Below are positions 21,151 to 32,453 of a stretch of 64,000 nucleotides of DNA, in pieces. Position numbers and translations under genes: made by a program. The notes under the pieces were generated by a model. That model worked only from the letters and a program-made list of their open reading frames with translations, did no database searches and was not told the origin of the DNA. The first letter of the stretch is position 1, and each line of letters starts with the position of its first letter. The stretch spans positions 12,152,001-12,216,000 of the forward strand of contig OX344752.2 of NCBI GenBank assembly GCA_947034885.2, written 5' to 3'. The stretch is from Thuidium tamariscinum. Its lineage: Eukaryota; Streptophyta; Bryopsida; Hypnales; Thuidiaceae.

Positions 21151-22885
21151 TGAACATATCTCCCAAATTCCTATCCTTCTCAATTTCAATTTTTCTCGAA
21201 AATCCCCAAATACTTCCAATGCATACTAATGAAGCATATTGACATTCGAAGTTGGACAAGTGACCTCCAATTTTATTTCTTTTTGGGTTGTAAGTCAAAA
21301 CCATCAAACAATTGTACAAAATTCTAAAAGTGTCCTTTGCTTTTGAAAGTTTGTAAGTAGGTGTCCTACATCATGCCAAGCATGTATAAAGAAATTTAGA
21401 AAATTTCAATTGCCCATGCAAAAGTTGTGACAAATATAGTAAATTGTGACTAATGTGACTAATGCCCCAAAGGGCATTAGTCACATTAGTCACAATTGAG
21501 CATATCTCCCAAATTCCTAGCCTTCTCAATTTCAATTTTTTTTGAAAATCCCCAAATACTTCCAATGCATCATATTGGAGTATATTGACATTTGAAGTTG
21601 GACAAGTGACCTCCAATTTTATTTCTTTTTGGGTTGTAAGTCAAAATCATCAAACAATTGTACAAAATTCTAAAAGTGTCCTTTGCTTTTGAAAGTTTGC
21701 AAGTAGGTGTCCTACATCATGCCAAGCATGTATAAAAAAATTTAGAAACTTTTATTTGCCCATGCAAAAGTTGTGACAAATATAGTAAATTGTGACTAAT
21801 GTGACTAATGCCCCAAAGAGCATTAGTCACATTAGTCACAATTCATCATATCTCCCAAATTTCTAGCCTTTTTCTTTTCAAATTTTTTTGAAAATCTCCA
21901 AATACTTCCAATGCATCCTAATGAAGCATATTGACATTCGAAGTTGGACAAGTGACCTCGAGTTTTATTTCTTTTTGGGTTGTAAGTCAAAACCATCAAA
22001 AAATTGCACAAAATTCTAAAAGTATCTTTTGCTTTTGAAAATTTGCAAGTAGGTGTCCTACATCATGCCAAGCATGTATAAAAAAATTTCGAAAGTTTTA
22101 GTTTCTCATGCAAAAGTTGTGGCTAATATACTAAATTGTGACTACTGTGACTAATGCCCCAAAAGAGCATTAGTCACATTAGTCACAATTGAGCATATCT
22201 CCCAAATTCCTAGCCTTCTCAATTTCAATTTTTTTTGAAAATCTCCAAATATTTCTAATGCATCGCAATGAAGCATTTTGACATTTGAAGTTGAACAAGT
22301 GACCTCGAGTTTTATTTCTTTTTGAGTTGTAAGTCAAAACCATCAAAAAATTGCACAAAATTCTAAAAGTGTCCTTTGCTTTTGAAAATTTGCAAGTAGG
22401 TGTTCTACATCATGCCAAGCATGTATAAAAGAATTTAGAAAATTTCAATTGCCCATGCAAAAGTTGTGGCTAATATACTAAATTGTGACTAATGTGACTA
22501 ATGCCCCAAAGGGCATTAGTCACATTAGTCACAATTGAACATATCTCCCAAATTTCTAGTCTTTTCTATTTCAATTTTCTCTAAAAATCTCCAAATATTT
22601 CTAATGCATCCTAATGAAGCATATTGACATTCGAAGTTGGACAAGTGACCTCCAATTTTATTTCTTTTTGGGTTGTAAGTCAAAACCATCAAACAATTGC
22701 ACAAAATTCTGAAAGTGTCCTTTGCTTTTGAAAATTTGCAAGTAGGTGTCCTACATCATGCCAAGCATGTATAAAAAAATTTAGAAAATTTCAATTGCCC
22801 ATGCAAAAGTTGTGACAAATATAGTAAATTGTGACTAATGTGACTAATGCCCCAAAGGGCATTAGTCACAATTGAACATATCTCT
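21150..22885 (-). repeat. Tandem array of about 345-bp hairpin units (right arm)
   Basis: Five units in the opposite orientation to the left array. Loops read CCCAAAGG or CCCCAAAGAG, and stems are again the GTGACTAATG tandem pair and its complement. Unit spacing is 344-352 bp. Confidence 0.9.
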
Positions 22886-22979
22886 CAAATTTGCTTAGGA
22901 CGTTGTAGGTACACGAACCTGAATCCCAATAAATATGTGAATGTTAAAGGACACTATGAGCCCCCCTTAGACCCGAGGT

Positions 22980-23344
22980 TGAAGGCTGAAAAATAAAAAG
23001 GGGTCCGCCTAAACTCTAAAGCCGTCTGCTGTCCGCCCATTCCGCCGTCTCGTCCGCCAACGGACCGCCTGTCTGCCGTCCCGTTCGCCACTCGGTCCTC
23101 CCATCCGCCGTGCCGTCTTCCAAAATTTCCGCCATCCGCCCGCCGTCCGCGCAAATTCAACGGCCCCCCGATCGTCCCGCTTCTCCGTACTCGACGTCCG
23201 ACAGCCCGTCCGCCGGGAAAAACGCCGTCCACCACGCTAATTTGGCCGTCTACTGTTTTACCCAATGTCCGCTGCGCCCGTTGCGTCGGGACGTCCGGAT
23301 TTTGGGCGTAATTTTACAAAAGACGTAGAGTCCGCACAACCCTG
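22980..23344. repeat. Right subterminal GC-rich island of the hAT-like element
   Basis: A GC-rich block with repeated CCGTC, GTCCGCC and CCGCC motifs that ends in the terminal CACAACCCTG. It mirrors the left subterminal island in composition but is not a simple inverted copy. Confidence 0.6.
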
Positions 23345-23352
23345 CTTTTTGG

Positions 23353-25548
23353 TATATTTGTGTTGTAATTTGCTACTTTTGAATTTTCTTTTACCAATTT
23401 GGGATGTAATTTTTAGAACTACTTTTGAGGGAAATCAATTCCAATTTGGAAAATGTCAATTTGGTCTACCAACTAGTTTTTTACGGCTAAGCCAAGTTGG
23501 AAGTAGTTGATCAAGGAATAGGAGTCCTAATTGGAGTGATGGTCAGTTAAGTCCAAGTAAGTGGATAGTTTCAAGTGGTGTCCAAGTCGGGAAATAGTGA
23601 ATTTGGCTTTGCATTTCCAATTGGGTATGTAGTTGGGAGTAGTTAGGTTGTCTATTCCAATTTGGTAACAGCCAATTTTTTATTCTCTATTAAGTCCATT
23701 TTTCTCTTGTTGTTTCTCACCGTCTAGTCGAGTCCCAACCCATTATGCTATATAATTTTAATTTTGTATGTATACATGTTTCTTGGTTGGGAAGAATATG
23801 TGTGTGTGTGTTGAGTGTGTCAGTGGATATGGAATGATGGAGATAGTTGTATCCTAAAAGGTGATATTATGTAGGATGATGGAGAACCAAAGAAGTTGAA
23901 TGAATATAGTACTTGAGTGTATCTAATTAGATTTTGGAAAACAATATAAAAATTGTAAATGGTGATTTTATCACCAATATGATCAATAAAAATATATATT
24001 TTATAAAATGTAAATCAAGTTGGAAGTGCAATGTCGTTGTAGTCTAAGTGATTGTTAATTTTTGAAATTGGGTCATGGTTTCCTATTTTGGAATTGTATT
24101 ACCTATTTTAGATATTGATCCATTTAGCTAGATTTCCTACTTGAATGTCTCCCTTAGAACGAACTTATTATACTAATAGGGTAGTTTCCGAATAGGTCAT
24201 TATCCTTCTTCAACAATTCAAACTTTCAACTATTTTTTTTTTGGTGTAATATTGGTTACAAAGGCCACAATTAGATAAAGTGAACAATGTTATTGGTTCA
24301 AATGCAATTTGGGATAAAGAATATCTTAAAGTTGCTAAATGATGATAGCATTTCATAAATGGATGGACAATAGATTTCACTTCTTATATGGTTCTTTATA
24401 TAGATGAGATGTGACTAACATATAATCTATATTGAATGTAATTTGGATAGGTGTCGATTTGTAGAAATGAAGATAGTCAAGGTGGAGGACTAAGTGTGTG
24501 TACTAGTCATTACTTTATGATAGCAACAATGGTGACTAACATTTTTTTAAATACTAAATGATAATTGTATATGTAGATGATTGCAAAAACACCAACCATT
24601 TTTGGCTCAAAATGGTGTACTTCAATGAGCACTAACTTTTGAAGTATTCATCTAAAAAGACATTTACCAAAAAAATGAAATGAAAAATACCAAGAAAATA
24701 GACACTTTGTTGTTTGATATTTAAAAGATAGTAAAAAAATTTAGAATAATGAAATAAAAATCTCATTTTTTCTAATTTAAAAATTCTTTGTCTCAACCAC
24801 TTTCATCTTCTAGAAAAAAGAATTGTATTCTTTGCCCTTTCACAAAGGTAGTGCACTTTGAGCACATATAGAAGGTGGACAATTTACTATTTTGAGCTTT
24901 ACAATTGTATTTTGGAATCAAAAAGTACTGAAACCCTCCTAAATAGTCATGATAGACATCCAATTGGTGGCTATTTCAAATTAATAAAACATATAACATA
25001 AAGTTATGAGTAAAAGAACACATGTCCAAGGCCAAAGGGATAAAAAATAGGACAAGTGTGTTTTCCAATTATTCATATGTTTCAAGAAATGAATCTTTTT
25101 AGAATACCTAATTACGCACAAGTTTGCGAACAAAACAAAGAAAGTTCAACGTAAATATAAAAAATGATGTGAATAGTCAAATGAAGTAGGCCATTGTGGT
25201 TTCTTAGTGGAAGTGTAGACAATCTTAATTTGTTAACTTCATGTTGTAGAAAACTTTGTATACTTTTTTGAAAATAAAAGACTCATTTTTATCTAAGCTT
25301 CCTAGCATAAGTTATGAGCACATGAAGTTTAATTTTTGGAAAGGTTTGTAAAATTTCATTCACATTTATATACTAGTTTCCTATTTCAATCTACTTAAAA
25401 TTTTTGCATGTATGCTTAGAATGTTTTTCAATAGTAAATTTAGTGTTCTTCCTTAAAGGCTTATGGTCCATTTTTGACTACTTATGCAAAGCTTAGTTTT
25501 GTTATTTTCAAATATTCTTTGTGAAGAATATAGAGAATGGTTGACGAG
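23353..25548. other. AT-rich stretch without recognisable gene
   Basis: Nothing beyond AT-rich, low-complexity sequence (for example a short GT run near 23800) is recognised. The sequence right of 23345 should have been contiguous with that left of 14482 before the hAT-like element inserted. Confidence 0.5.
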
Positions 25549-25551
25549 AAT

Positions 25552-25703
25552 CACTACAAAAAATGGGGGTATAAATGACTTGTCCATAATGATTGCAATC
25601 ACAACAATGATTGCAAAATGACTACAAAATGACTATTTTGCACTCATTGTTATTGGTGTAGTCATTGTAGACAAGTCATTTATATCCCCATTTTCTTGTA
25701 TTG
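25552..25703. mobile_element. CACTA-type MITE, 152 bp
   Basis: Terminal repeats CACTACAAAAAATGGGGG and, inverted, CAATACAAGAAAATGGGG, continue to TATAAATGACTTGTC on both sides (about 33 bp). AAT flanks both ends (25549-25551 and 25704-25706). CACTACAAGAAA ends with a 3-bp duplication are the CACTA/En-Spm signature. No coding capacity. Confidence 0.85.
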
Positions 25704-25769
25704 AATATAGATTATAGAGTTGCCAAGGGCGGATTTGGTTGAGTATGTACAAAACATGCTCAATGAAGA

Positions 25770-27180
25770 GACTTTATTTAAATGGATAGTAGAGTTATTG
25801 AATATCTCTACTCCAAAACAACTAAAATGAATGATGACAGAGGCTTTAGGATATGAGTTTTGAGTCTATCATTGCTTAACTATTCAGGAAATGTCCACCA
25901 CAATTCAAGAGGCCTTTCCAATTATAGAGCATGGGGCAAATTTGGGCATTTGACATGTGAAGGCTACTCTTTCACGTTTGCATATTAGGGCACCTAGGCA
26001 AAGTGTGGCTAGAGACCACGGTTGCTAGTATGTGAGTATAGAAAGTGTGAGCCTATGAATCTAAATTTCTATATGCCTATAGTATAAGTGTCTATATTAT
26101 AGATACCTCAATATGGTTAGTGTATCTATATTCTAAATACCTATATTATAAGTGTTTATGTTATAAATACCTTCAATGAATGTAGGGTACTTACTTATAC
26201 TTAGGCTCAAGGTTCATAGGCTCACACTTCTATGCTCACATATTAGTGTCATTGGGCTAGAGACTTGCAAGCAATTTCAGGTCCTTCCAAAACTCCACTA
26301 TTTTTTTGTTACAAGTAACATTTCTTTTTGGTTTTACAATTTAAACCAATTTAATTTTTTCTCTAGAGAGGCTAAGTACAACAAAGGAAGGAGAGTATTT
26401 CCCATAGTTTGACGGTAGTACAATGTTACAATTTCCATAGCCTTAAATGGTATATTGACTGTGAATTTTTTTTTACCTATTTTATTGTCTTTCTTTCATT
26501 TATTGGATAAAGGTTTTTCTTTAAGACTATTAATAATATGTTTTAATTGGTGTCTCCTATATCACCATATTCCATTTCTTTTGTAACACATTCTTTAACC
26601 TTTTATATGGAACATTATAAATTGTCTATATTTGGGATCTAAATTCATAGTTGCATTGATGGAGCTTCACATTATGTGCTATATACATGTGTTGCATCAA
26701 ATAAGACCCAAAAGACTCTTCTTGAACCTTTTTCTACAACTATTCAAAAATTTATTTATCTTTTGGAAGTAAGGTCTAACTTTAGAGTAGAGCATGTTTT
26801 GATTGAGAGATACTATAAGGAGGTATGACTTGGGACTTGTAATTCATTTCTTGTAGGTTCTTCTGTGTACATTGTGTACAACCAAAGAATTGAACATTGG
26901 TGGAAGTTATTGTAGGTAAAAGTTGTTTGATATCATAAAAATGCCATTCAGAAAATGGTAGATCACTAAGACCAGGGATATCTCATTTTTGATGATTATA
27001 GAACTTCTTTCCAAGATGTCTACATCCCTATTTTACAAGAAATTATAAATGAGTGGATTGGTATTTGGAACCTTCACTCAGTGAGATCAATCAACAAGTA
27101 AGGATGATTTTGTCCCTCTCATGTGCTAGAATGATATTTCTAGAAATATGAGCACCTTCATGGATGGACATCTCATATTG
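25770..27180 (+). pseudogene. Decayed integrase-core transposase (DDE type)
   Basis: Two parts share features with the integrase-core proteins found mainly in animal and fungal transposons. Part 1 (about 25,880-26,016) reads FPIIEHG ... HVKATLSRLHIRAPR, like the family's FPxxGxRxVxGxLRxxGIRVPR region. Part 2 (26643-27175, one frame) reads IHSCIDGASHYVLY, VRSN, VGSSVYIVYNQRIEHWW and WNLHSVR, like its D, D and E blocks. The first Asp (CIDG) and the Glu (RIEHWW) are present; the second Asp appears changed to Asn (VRSN). At least seven in-frame stops occur in part 2 and one in part 1, so it is dead. Part 1 is cut by the MITE at 26017-26254, and some sequence near 26,470-26,610 looks inserted. Family assignment is from remembered motifs. 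Confidence 0.6.
26017..26254. mobile_element. Small hAT- or Mutator-like MITE inside the integrase pseudogene
   Basis: Subterminal inverted repeats of about 30 bp share TATGTGAG and GTGTGAGCCTATGAA. The 10-bp direct repeat GGCTAGAGAC flanks it (26007-26016 and 26255-26264). The extreme ends match less well (CACGGTTGCTAG against CAATGACACTAA), so the true duplication may be 8-10 bp and the superfamily is unsure. Confidence 0.65.
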
Positions 27181-27545
27181 AAAATATGCATGCTAGGGAT
27201 ATTTAGGAGTATATTGCTACCCAAGACTTGCGTCCATGTAGTTTATGGACACGGGTTGCAAGAAAAAATCCCCCTCCTACTTTATTCAACATTCTGCATA
27301 TTGAAAATATGCATGCTAGGGATATTTAGGAGTATATTGCTACCCAAGACTTGCGTCCATGTAGTTTATGGACACGGGTTGCAAGAAAAAATCCCCCTCC
27401 TACTTTATTCAACATTCTGCATATTGAAAATATGCATGCTAGGGATATTTAGGAGTATATTGCTACCCAAGACTTGCGTCCATGTAGTTTATGGACACGG
27501 GTTGCAAGAAAAAATCCCCCTCCTACTTTATTCAACATTCTGCCT
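27177..27545. repeat. Near-perfect 123-bp tandem triplication
   Basis: Three consecutive 123-bp units starting at 27177, 27300 and 27423 are identical apart from one base near the end of the third. Because 123 is divisible by three, a 140-codon frame (27148-27570) stays open with a 41-residue repeat. The unit derives from the 3' part of the dead integrase gene, so the frame is not taken as a gene. Confidence 0.95.
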
Positions 27546-28232
27546 AGCATTCTGTAGTTGTTGCATATAAATGAGGGAAGATTGATAAGGATACTCTACA
27601 ATGTTTTCATTTTCATTACTTTCTCTCTCACTATTGCTACTAATTTGTAGATAGTAGCATGTCTCTCTCTCAACTTGATCAAATAGATTATTCAATAGAA
27701 AACATTGAAGCTTTTGAATTGTTAGTTAGAATATAGTGTTGAATTTTTTTGGTTACAATAGTTACAATGGTATGAGTATCAATATAGTAAAAGCATGACT
27801 TCACATTCTCAAGATTGCTTCAAATCGGCCAAAATACTAGACTCAATTTAGAGAAAGTATGAATTTTTGAAGTGTTTCTGCCCATCTTAGTCACCTTAAT
27901 CATTTTTTTCTCTTAACTAAAGCATGAAAGTGAGAATAATGTGTACTTTGGAATTTCATCAAAGAATAAAATTGAAAAATTGAAAATTGTTGTGAAGCTT
28001 TGTGGGACTTTTGTATGTAGTTGCTACAATGATTCTTATCCATGTAACTAGTGCATTATGTCATCTTTTGAAACCCTTAAGATAGACAAGCCAATTTCCA
28101 CCTTGATTTTCAATCTAAACATTTTTGGGCCAACTCCAAGAGGGATATATATTTTTTAGAGGTGTATGCATGTTTCATGAATCAAATCCAATGGAATTGC
28201 AATTTTCCAATTAAATTTGAAATTTCTATGAA
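27546..28232. other. AT-rich stretch without recognisable gene
   Basis: Nothing recognisable beyond AT-rich sequence. Confidence 0.5.
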
Positions 28233-28240
28233 TTTTTGAA

Positions 28241-28538
28241 CCCGGGGAGGACACTTCTTGTATATTTGGGGGACCCACGTGCGGCGGCGGGGTATTTTTA
28301 AGGGGGCTATCAATTACTTGTAATCATTACTTGGCAACATTAAAAGAGCCCCTATTTTACCATAAAGCGGAAAAATCAGCCATAATATCATCCCTATTTT
28401 ATTTTTAAAACACTTTGCCTTTTTAATGTCCCCTATTTTATATGTAAATTTCTTATAAATTTTACCTAAGATTATTTAAATGTACCCTATATTCCGCCGC
28501 ATGTAGGTTCTTAAAAAATGGGAAGTGTCCTCCCCTAG
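28241..28538. mobile_element. MITE of 298 bp with perfect 8-bp target duplication
   Basis: Ends CCCGGGGAGGACACTTC and, inverted, CTAGGGGAGGACACTTC (15 of 17 match), with weaker pairing further in that includes GCGGCGG. TTTTTGAA is duplicated at 28233-28240 and 28539-28546. An 8-bp duplication suggests hAT. A CACGTG core lies in the left end. Confidence 0.8.
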
Positions 28539-28605
28539 TTTTTGAAGAAAACTACCAAATGTTCTATATACCCTTGATGAAATATTGTTGATATATTAAG
28601 GTTAA

Positions 28606-29940
28606 TTTATTATTTTAAGATATTTCGATCCAAACTTATAAAGCTTAGGTCCAAAGTTCTTTACTTTCCATTAACTTCTAATAATTTTTCTTATTTTAAA
28701 TTTTAATTCATTTTATTTTATTTTGGGTTAACTTATTACTTTAAGATATTTGAACCGAAACTTGTGAGATTTGTGTCCAAAGTTCTTTATTTTCAGTGGA
28801 TTTGTAATAGTTTTGTTTATCTTATCTTTTGGTTAATTCTTTTAGTTTGAATTTACCTATTAATTTAACCCCTAAGTTCCCAAGGCATTTTCTGGCTCTG
28901 AAACCACTGAAAACTGCCATTTCTGCTGCAATCACTCAAGAAACCTAAAAAACTTTTTTTCTTAGAATCTAACCGTAGGATCTTGTATTTCACTTGTCTC
29001 AAATCATGTGGTAAAAATTTCATGAAGTTTGACCGTACGGATTGGAAGATATTAGCATTTGAAGTTGAAAAAAAGAGTTTTTTTCAACTGCGCCCTGCAA
29101 TTTCAGGTGACTTTGATGGCCATTTGTGGATTTTTTTTGCACTACACACCATAAGGTTAAAATTTTTTATCTTGAACATTTGAGTTGAGAGTTGGGGAAA
29201 AAAATTTTAGAATGTCAAAACTTGATTTTCACATATAAAAAAATTGTTAAATAGAAGTAGGTCCAAAGTTGAACAAAATACTAAATTGTTAATAGCCCTT
29301 AGATGGAATTAAGAAATCATAATCCCAACGGTGGGATTGTTCTTGAAAACAAACTCAACCTTGTCAAAAAAAAATTTTGAAAAAAATTGAAAATTGCATT
29401 CAAAAATGAATTCTATAAGTTGTTTTTTGAAGAAGATGCTTAAATTGCCCAAAAAACAAGATTGTCCATAACTTTTTCATTATTAGTCCAAATAGGATGA
29501 ATCAAAGCTTCAAATGTAGACAAAAACATAATCTTTCAGGAAAAAAATTGAAAAAAAAAATTTCATTTTTTTGTGGTTTTTTTTTTCTGCCCGCCGAACT
29601 GCTTTCTTGACTTCGGATGGCAAAACTTCTGCTCCCAGGCACCGATTGAAAAAAAAATTATATTTTTAGAAAGCTGATGTGATTCCCTATCTTCAAAAAA
29701 AGTTTCAAAAAATCAGGTCAAAATTTCAAGTCACACGAGCCTGCCCGAAATCCCAAGTGTCCCCCGAGGGGACTTTGGGACTTTAGGGGTTAAGATATTT
29801 GAACCAAAACTTGTGAGATTTGGGTCGAAAATTCTTTACTTTCAATGAACTTGTAATAATTTTGTTTATTTTATCTTAAGGTTAATTTTCTTTTAGTTTG
29901 AGTTAATTTATTACTTTAAGATATTTGAACTCAAACCCTC
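28606..29940 (+). repeat. Tandem repeat of about 120-130 bp, third unit interrupted
   Basis: Units begin near 28606, 28727, about 28850 (resuming at 29790) and 29905. Each carries TTAAGATATTTGAACC and CTTTACTTTCAATG-like landmarks. The third unit is split by the TTAA element at 28869-29789. Confidence 0.8.
28869..29789. mobile_element. TTAA-flanked element, 921 bp, with paralogous empty sites next door
   Basis: Ends CCCCTAAGTTCCC and, inverted, CCCCTAAAGTCCC, lie between TTAA at 28865-28868 and 29790-29793. Neighbouring tandem units show the uninterrupted site as a single TTAA in TTAAGATATTTGAA. This confirms a TTAA duplication and precise insertion. The interior resembles 17773-18305 and 61445-61990 (ATCTAACCGTAGGATCTTGT-like block). 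Noncoding. Confidence 0.8.
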
Positions 29941-31263
29941 ATAATCAAATAATAATCTTTCAATCTATAAAGTGATCTTGTTGTATTTTCTTTTCCTAAG
30001 TGATTTCTATCATCTCTAATTTGAATTCTCTTCTTTATCATGAATGCAAAAGAGAATGTTTAATAGATAGTAGGAAGCATCTACACAAGGAGTGACTCTA
30101 TAGAGAATGCTTCATTAGAAACACTCCCTTAAGCTTTGTAGATAAAAGTTATAGAACCTAGGTTTTGTAGATGAAATTGCTAGGGTTTCAAGAGAGTTGT
30201 TTTGGGGGCAAGTTGTTTTTTTATATACATTCTTACAACAAATATCCAAGAATTCTTGATGTGGTTGTTCTCTACTTTTATTGGAACTAGTGTTTGTTGA
30301 TATTGGTTGGATCTTGCATTGAAACTTATTGAAGATTGTTGCACCTTGGATCAATTGTTGAGGTTACAACTTCAATCAATTGTTAACCTCTAAAGGACCA
30401 AGCTACATTTTTTTGGTAACATAGTGATTTTAGACAGCTTACTATGAATAAAAATAGTAAGTACATTTTTTGAAACTTTTTTAGGATGAGGATGAGGAAT
30501 GCCTTGCCACTGTACTAATTTTTATATCATTTGAATTTGTCTATGAAAAATTATATGAAAAAATATCATTTTCAATGGACAGGGGGTAGCACAGTGTCGA
30601 CTATCGAGTAAAGAGGAGCGCATTTAGGGAACACACAGGGAGTCTGGCTGCAAGTTGTTGAGTGTTTAATAAGTAAGTATCAAAAACTCGAATCTTCACT
30701 TGAACTTTATTTCAATCTTCACTTGAATTTTTCATAAGCCTATTCTGTGGTGGGTCTATAGGAATAAGGTAAAGGTGTGTAATAAAAAACAAATCTTCAA
30801 GCAAGTAAAACGGAACGGCCAAATCACGAGCTAACCGTCCGAAAGATTGGCTCCTAAAGTTCAAACCTACGGTGACTAGGAAGCGCCTTTTATCGGTAGG
30901 AAGAATATAAAAAATCAACTGTATAGGTAATCAATTCCACTTCGTTGCCACACATAAGAAATGGGGCTAATAACTGTCATAAAAGTGACTCTATAGCCCA
31001 CAACCAAGTTTACAATACAAAATCAAAATAACAACTAGCCTCTAAAACAAGCTAAAAAAACCAAAAAAATCACAACAAGCCTCTAAAATCGGTTAGAAAA
31101 AACAAGCAACAAGCCACACATACAAATCTTCAATCTTCCCCCCCTTTGAGTCTTAAATTTTCAACCTTGAATCTTGAAAACTTCTTTCACTTTCAAATTT
31201 GAATAAATCCCAACAAGACCTAAGAAAAACTAAGTCCCACGCAAGCTGCGACCTTCAATCTAG

Positions 31264-32070
31264 TGTCACAGGTTTTTTAAGAACTCAAATGCTAAGTGCT
31301 TTAGAAATTTAGAAAGATAATAGCACAATCTAATCACTTACAAAATTTAAAATTATTTTAAAATACTATCCAAAAGTTATTAAAGAACAAAGTAGAGATC
31401 TTCTTCTTCTTTACTAACCAACCACTGCCTCTTTAAATCTTAATAACTTTTGATTACGAGCTTCAAATATTAAGTATGAAAGTCATTTACAAATCTCTCA
31501 CCAACATCTATAACTTGTGAAAATATCACAATAATTTAAGATACTGTCCAAAAGTTGTGAGAGGTAAAATTTCAGCCTTTTCAAATAAAAAAATATGAAA
31601 TTTCTCAAACTTTGGTACTGCATAACTTTTACATTACAACTCCATTTCATATAAATAAACTCAATTTGAAAATCTAAAATAATAATCTAATACTTCTCTG
31701 AGTTTCAACTTTATAAAAAAAAATTGATCAAAAGTTGTGGGCGTTGAAGATACAACTTCCCTCCTTCAAGTCTAATCTTCACTTCAAACTTTATTACCTC
31801 ATAACTTTTTTATACAAACTGTAAACGACAAGTATAATATCTTTTAAAAAAGATATAAATAAGAACAGTACACTATTTAAATCTCAAGTCAATCAAGCAA
31901 ATAATTTAAAAATTATAGCTTGTTGAAGCCTCTGACCTCTCAATGGAGATTCTTGAGTTTTCACAATTTTAAACTTTCATAACTTTTAACTCCCAACTTC
32001 AAATTCAACCTGCAAACATTATTTAGAAAGCTCTAAATACAAAAAATATGATGCCAAATTTTATTACTCA
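31264..32070. repeat. Diverged tandem repeat with about 179-bp period
   Basis: The phrase ATAACTTTT followed by a CTTCAAAT-like block recurs at 31443, 31622, 31801 and 31979 (spacing 179, 179, 178). A weaker unit precedes at about 31264. Units differ strongly in sequence but keep the period. Related units appear near 39906 and 40086 (180 apart). Confidence 0.65.
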
Positions 32071-32453
32071 ATTTTTCATTCTCAATGAGCTACATCAATC
32101 CAAAATTCGGCTAAAATTTTCCAAAATACACACACATCCTTCTCCCCCTTCCACACACCAAGTCATCAATTAAACATTTTTTCCCTATTTTCTTCTCCAT
32201 CTAAGCTGAGCGGTGGGGCATATCAGCCTATGCTCCTACCAAGATCCCACTTAAGATTCCAACCACATCCCCATTCATACTTCTCTTATCTCCGAATCTC
32301 AAGCTAATTTACTATCACTAACTTCTCATTTTACATTTATAATCACACACTGTAATTACAATAAAATATTTAAAATATAAAATTAAGAACTAACATCCAA
32401 TAAATGCGTACTAGAAGTAAAAAACTAGAGTTTCAATTGAAGCTTCACTTCAT

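Larger units (their letters stand above)
20209..22885 (-). repeat. Right arm of giant inverted repeat
   Basis: Reverse-complement partner of 15459-18305. The inner 600 bp are nearly identical to the left arm. The outer part holds five hairpin units (centres near 21470, 21816, 22160, 22512 and 22858) against six on the left. A 189-codon minus-strand frame (20750-21319) crosses array and GC island; it is proline/arginine-rich by composition and not credible as a gene. Confidence 0.9.
14482..23344. mobile_element. 8.86-kb non-autonomous hAT-like element with palindromic core
   Basis: The ends are CAGGGTTGTGTGGACG and, inverted, CAGGGTTGTGCGGACT. The perfect 8-bp direct duplication CTTTTTGG stands at 14474-14481 and 23345-23352. 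CAGGG-type ends plus an 8-bp duplication are the hAT signature. Both subterminal regions are GC-rich islands full of GTCCGCC/GGCGGAC motifs, as expected for transposase-binding subterminal repeats. No transposase gene is visible. The inside holds a giant inverted repeat (arms 15459-18305 and 20209-22885) with tandem arrays and two TTAA elements. Superfamily is inferred from ends only. Confidence 0.8.

Noticed and set aside
20750..21319. 189-codon minus-strand open frame rich in Pro, Arg and Ser (and its partner 17265-17621)
   Set aside because: It runs from the hairpin tandem repeat into the GC island; openness follows from composition and copy symmetry, with no domain or promoter.
27148..27570. 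140-codon frame with a 41-residue repeat, resembling a repeat protein
   Set aside because: Product of the 123-bp triplication of non-coding pseudogene sequence, in a different frame from the integrase relic.
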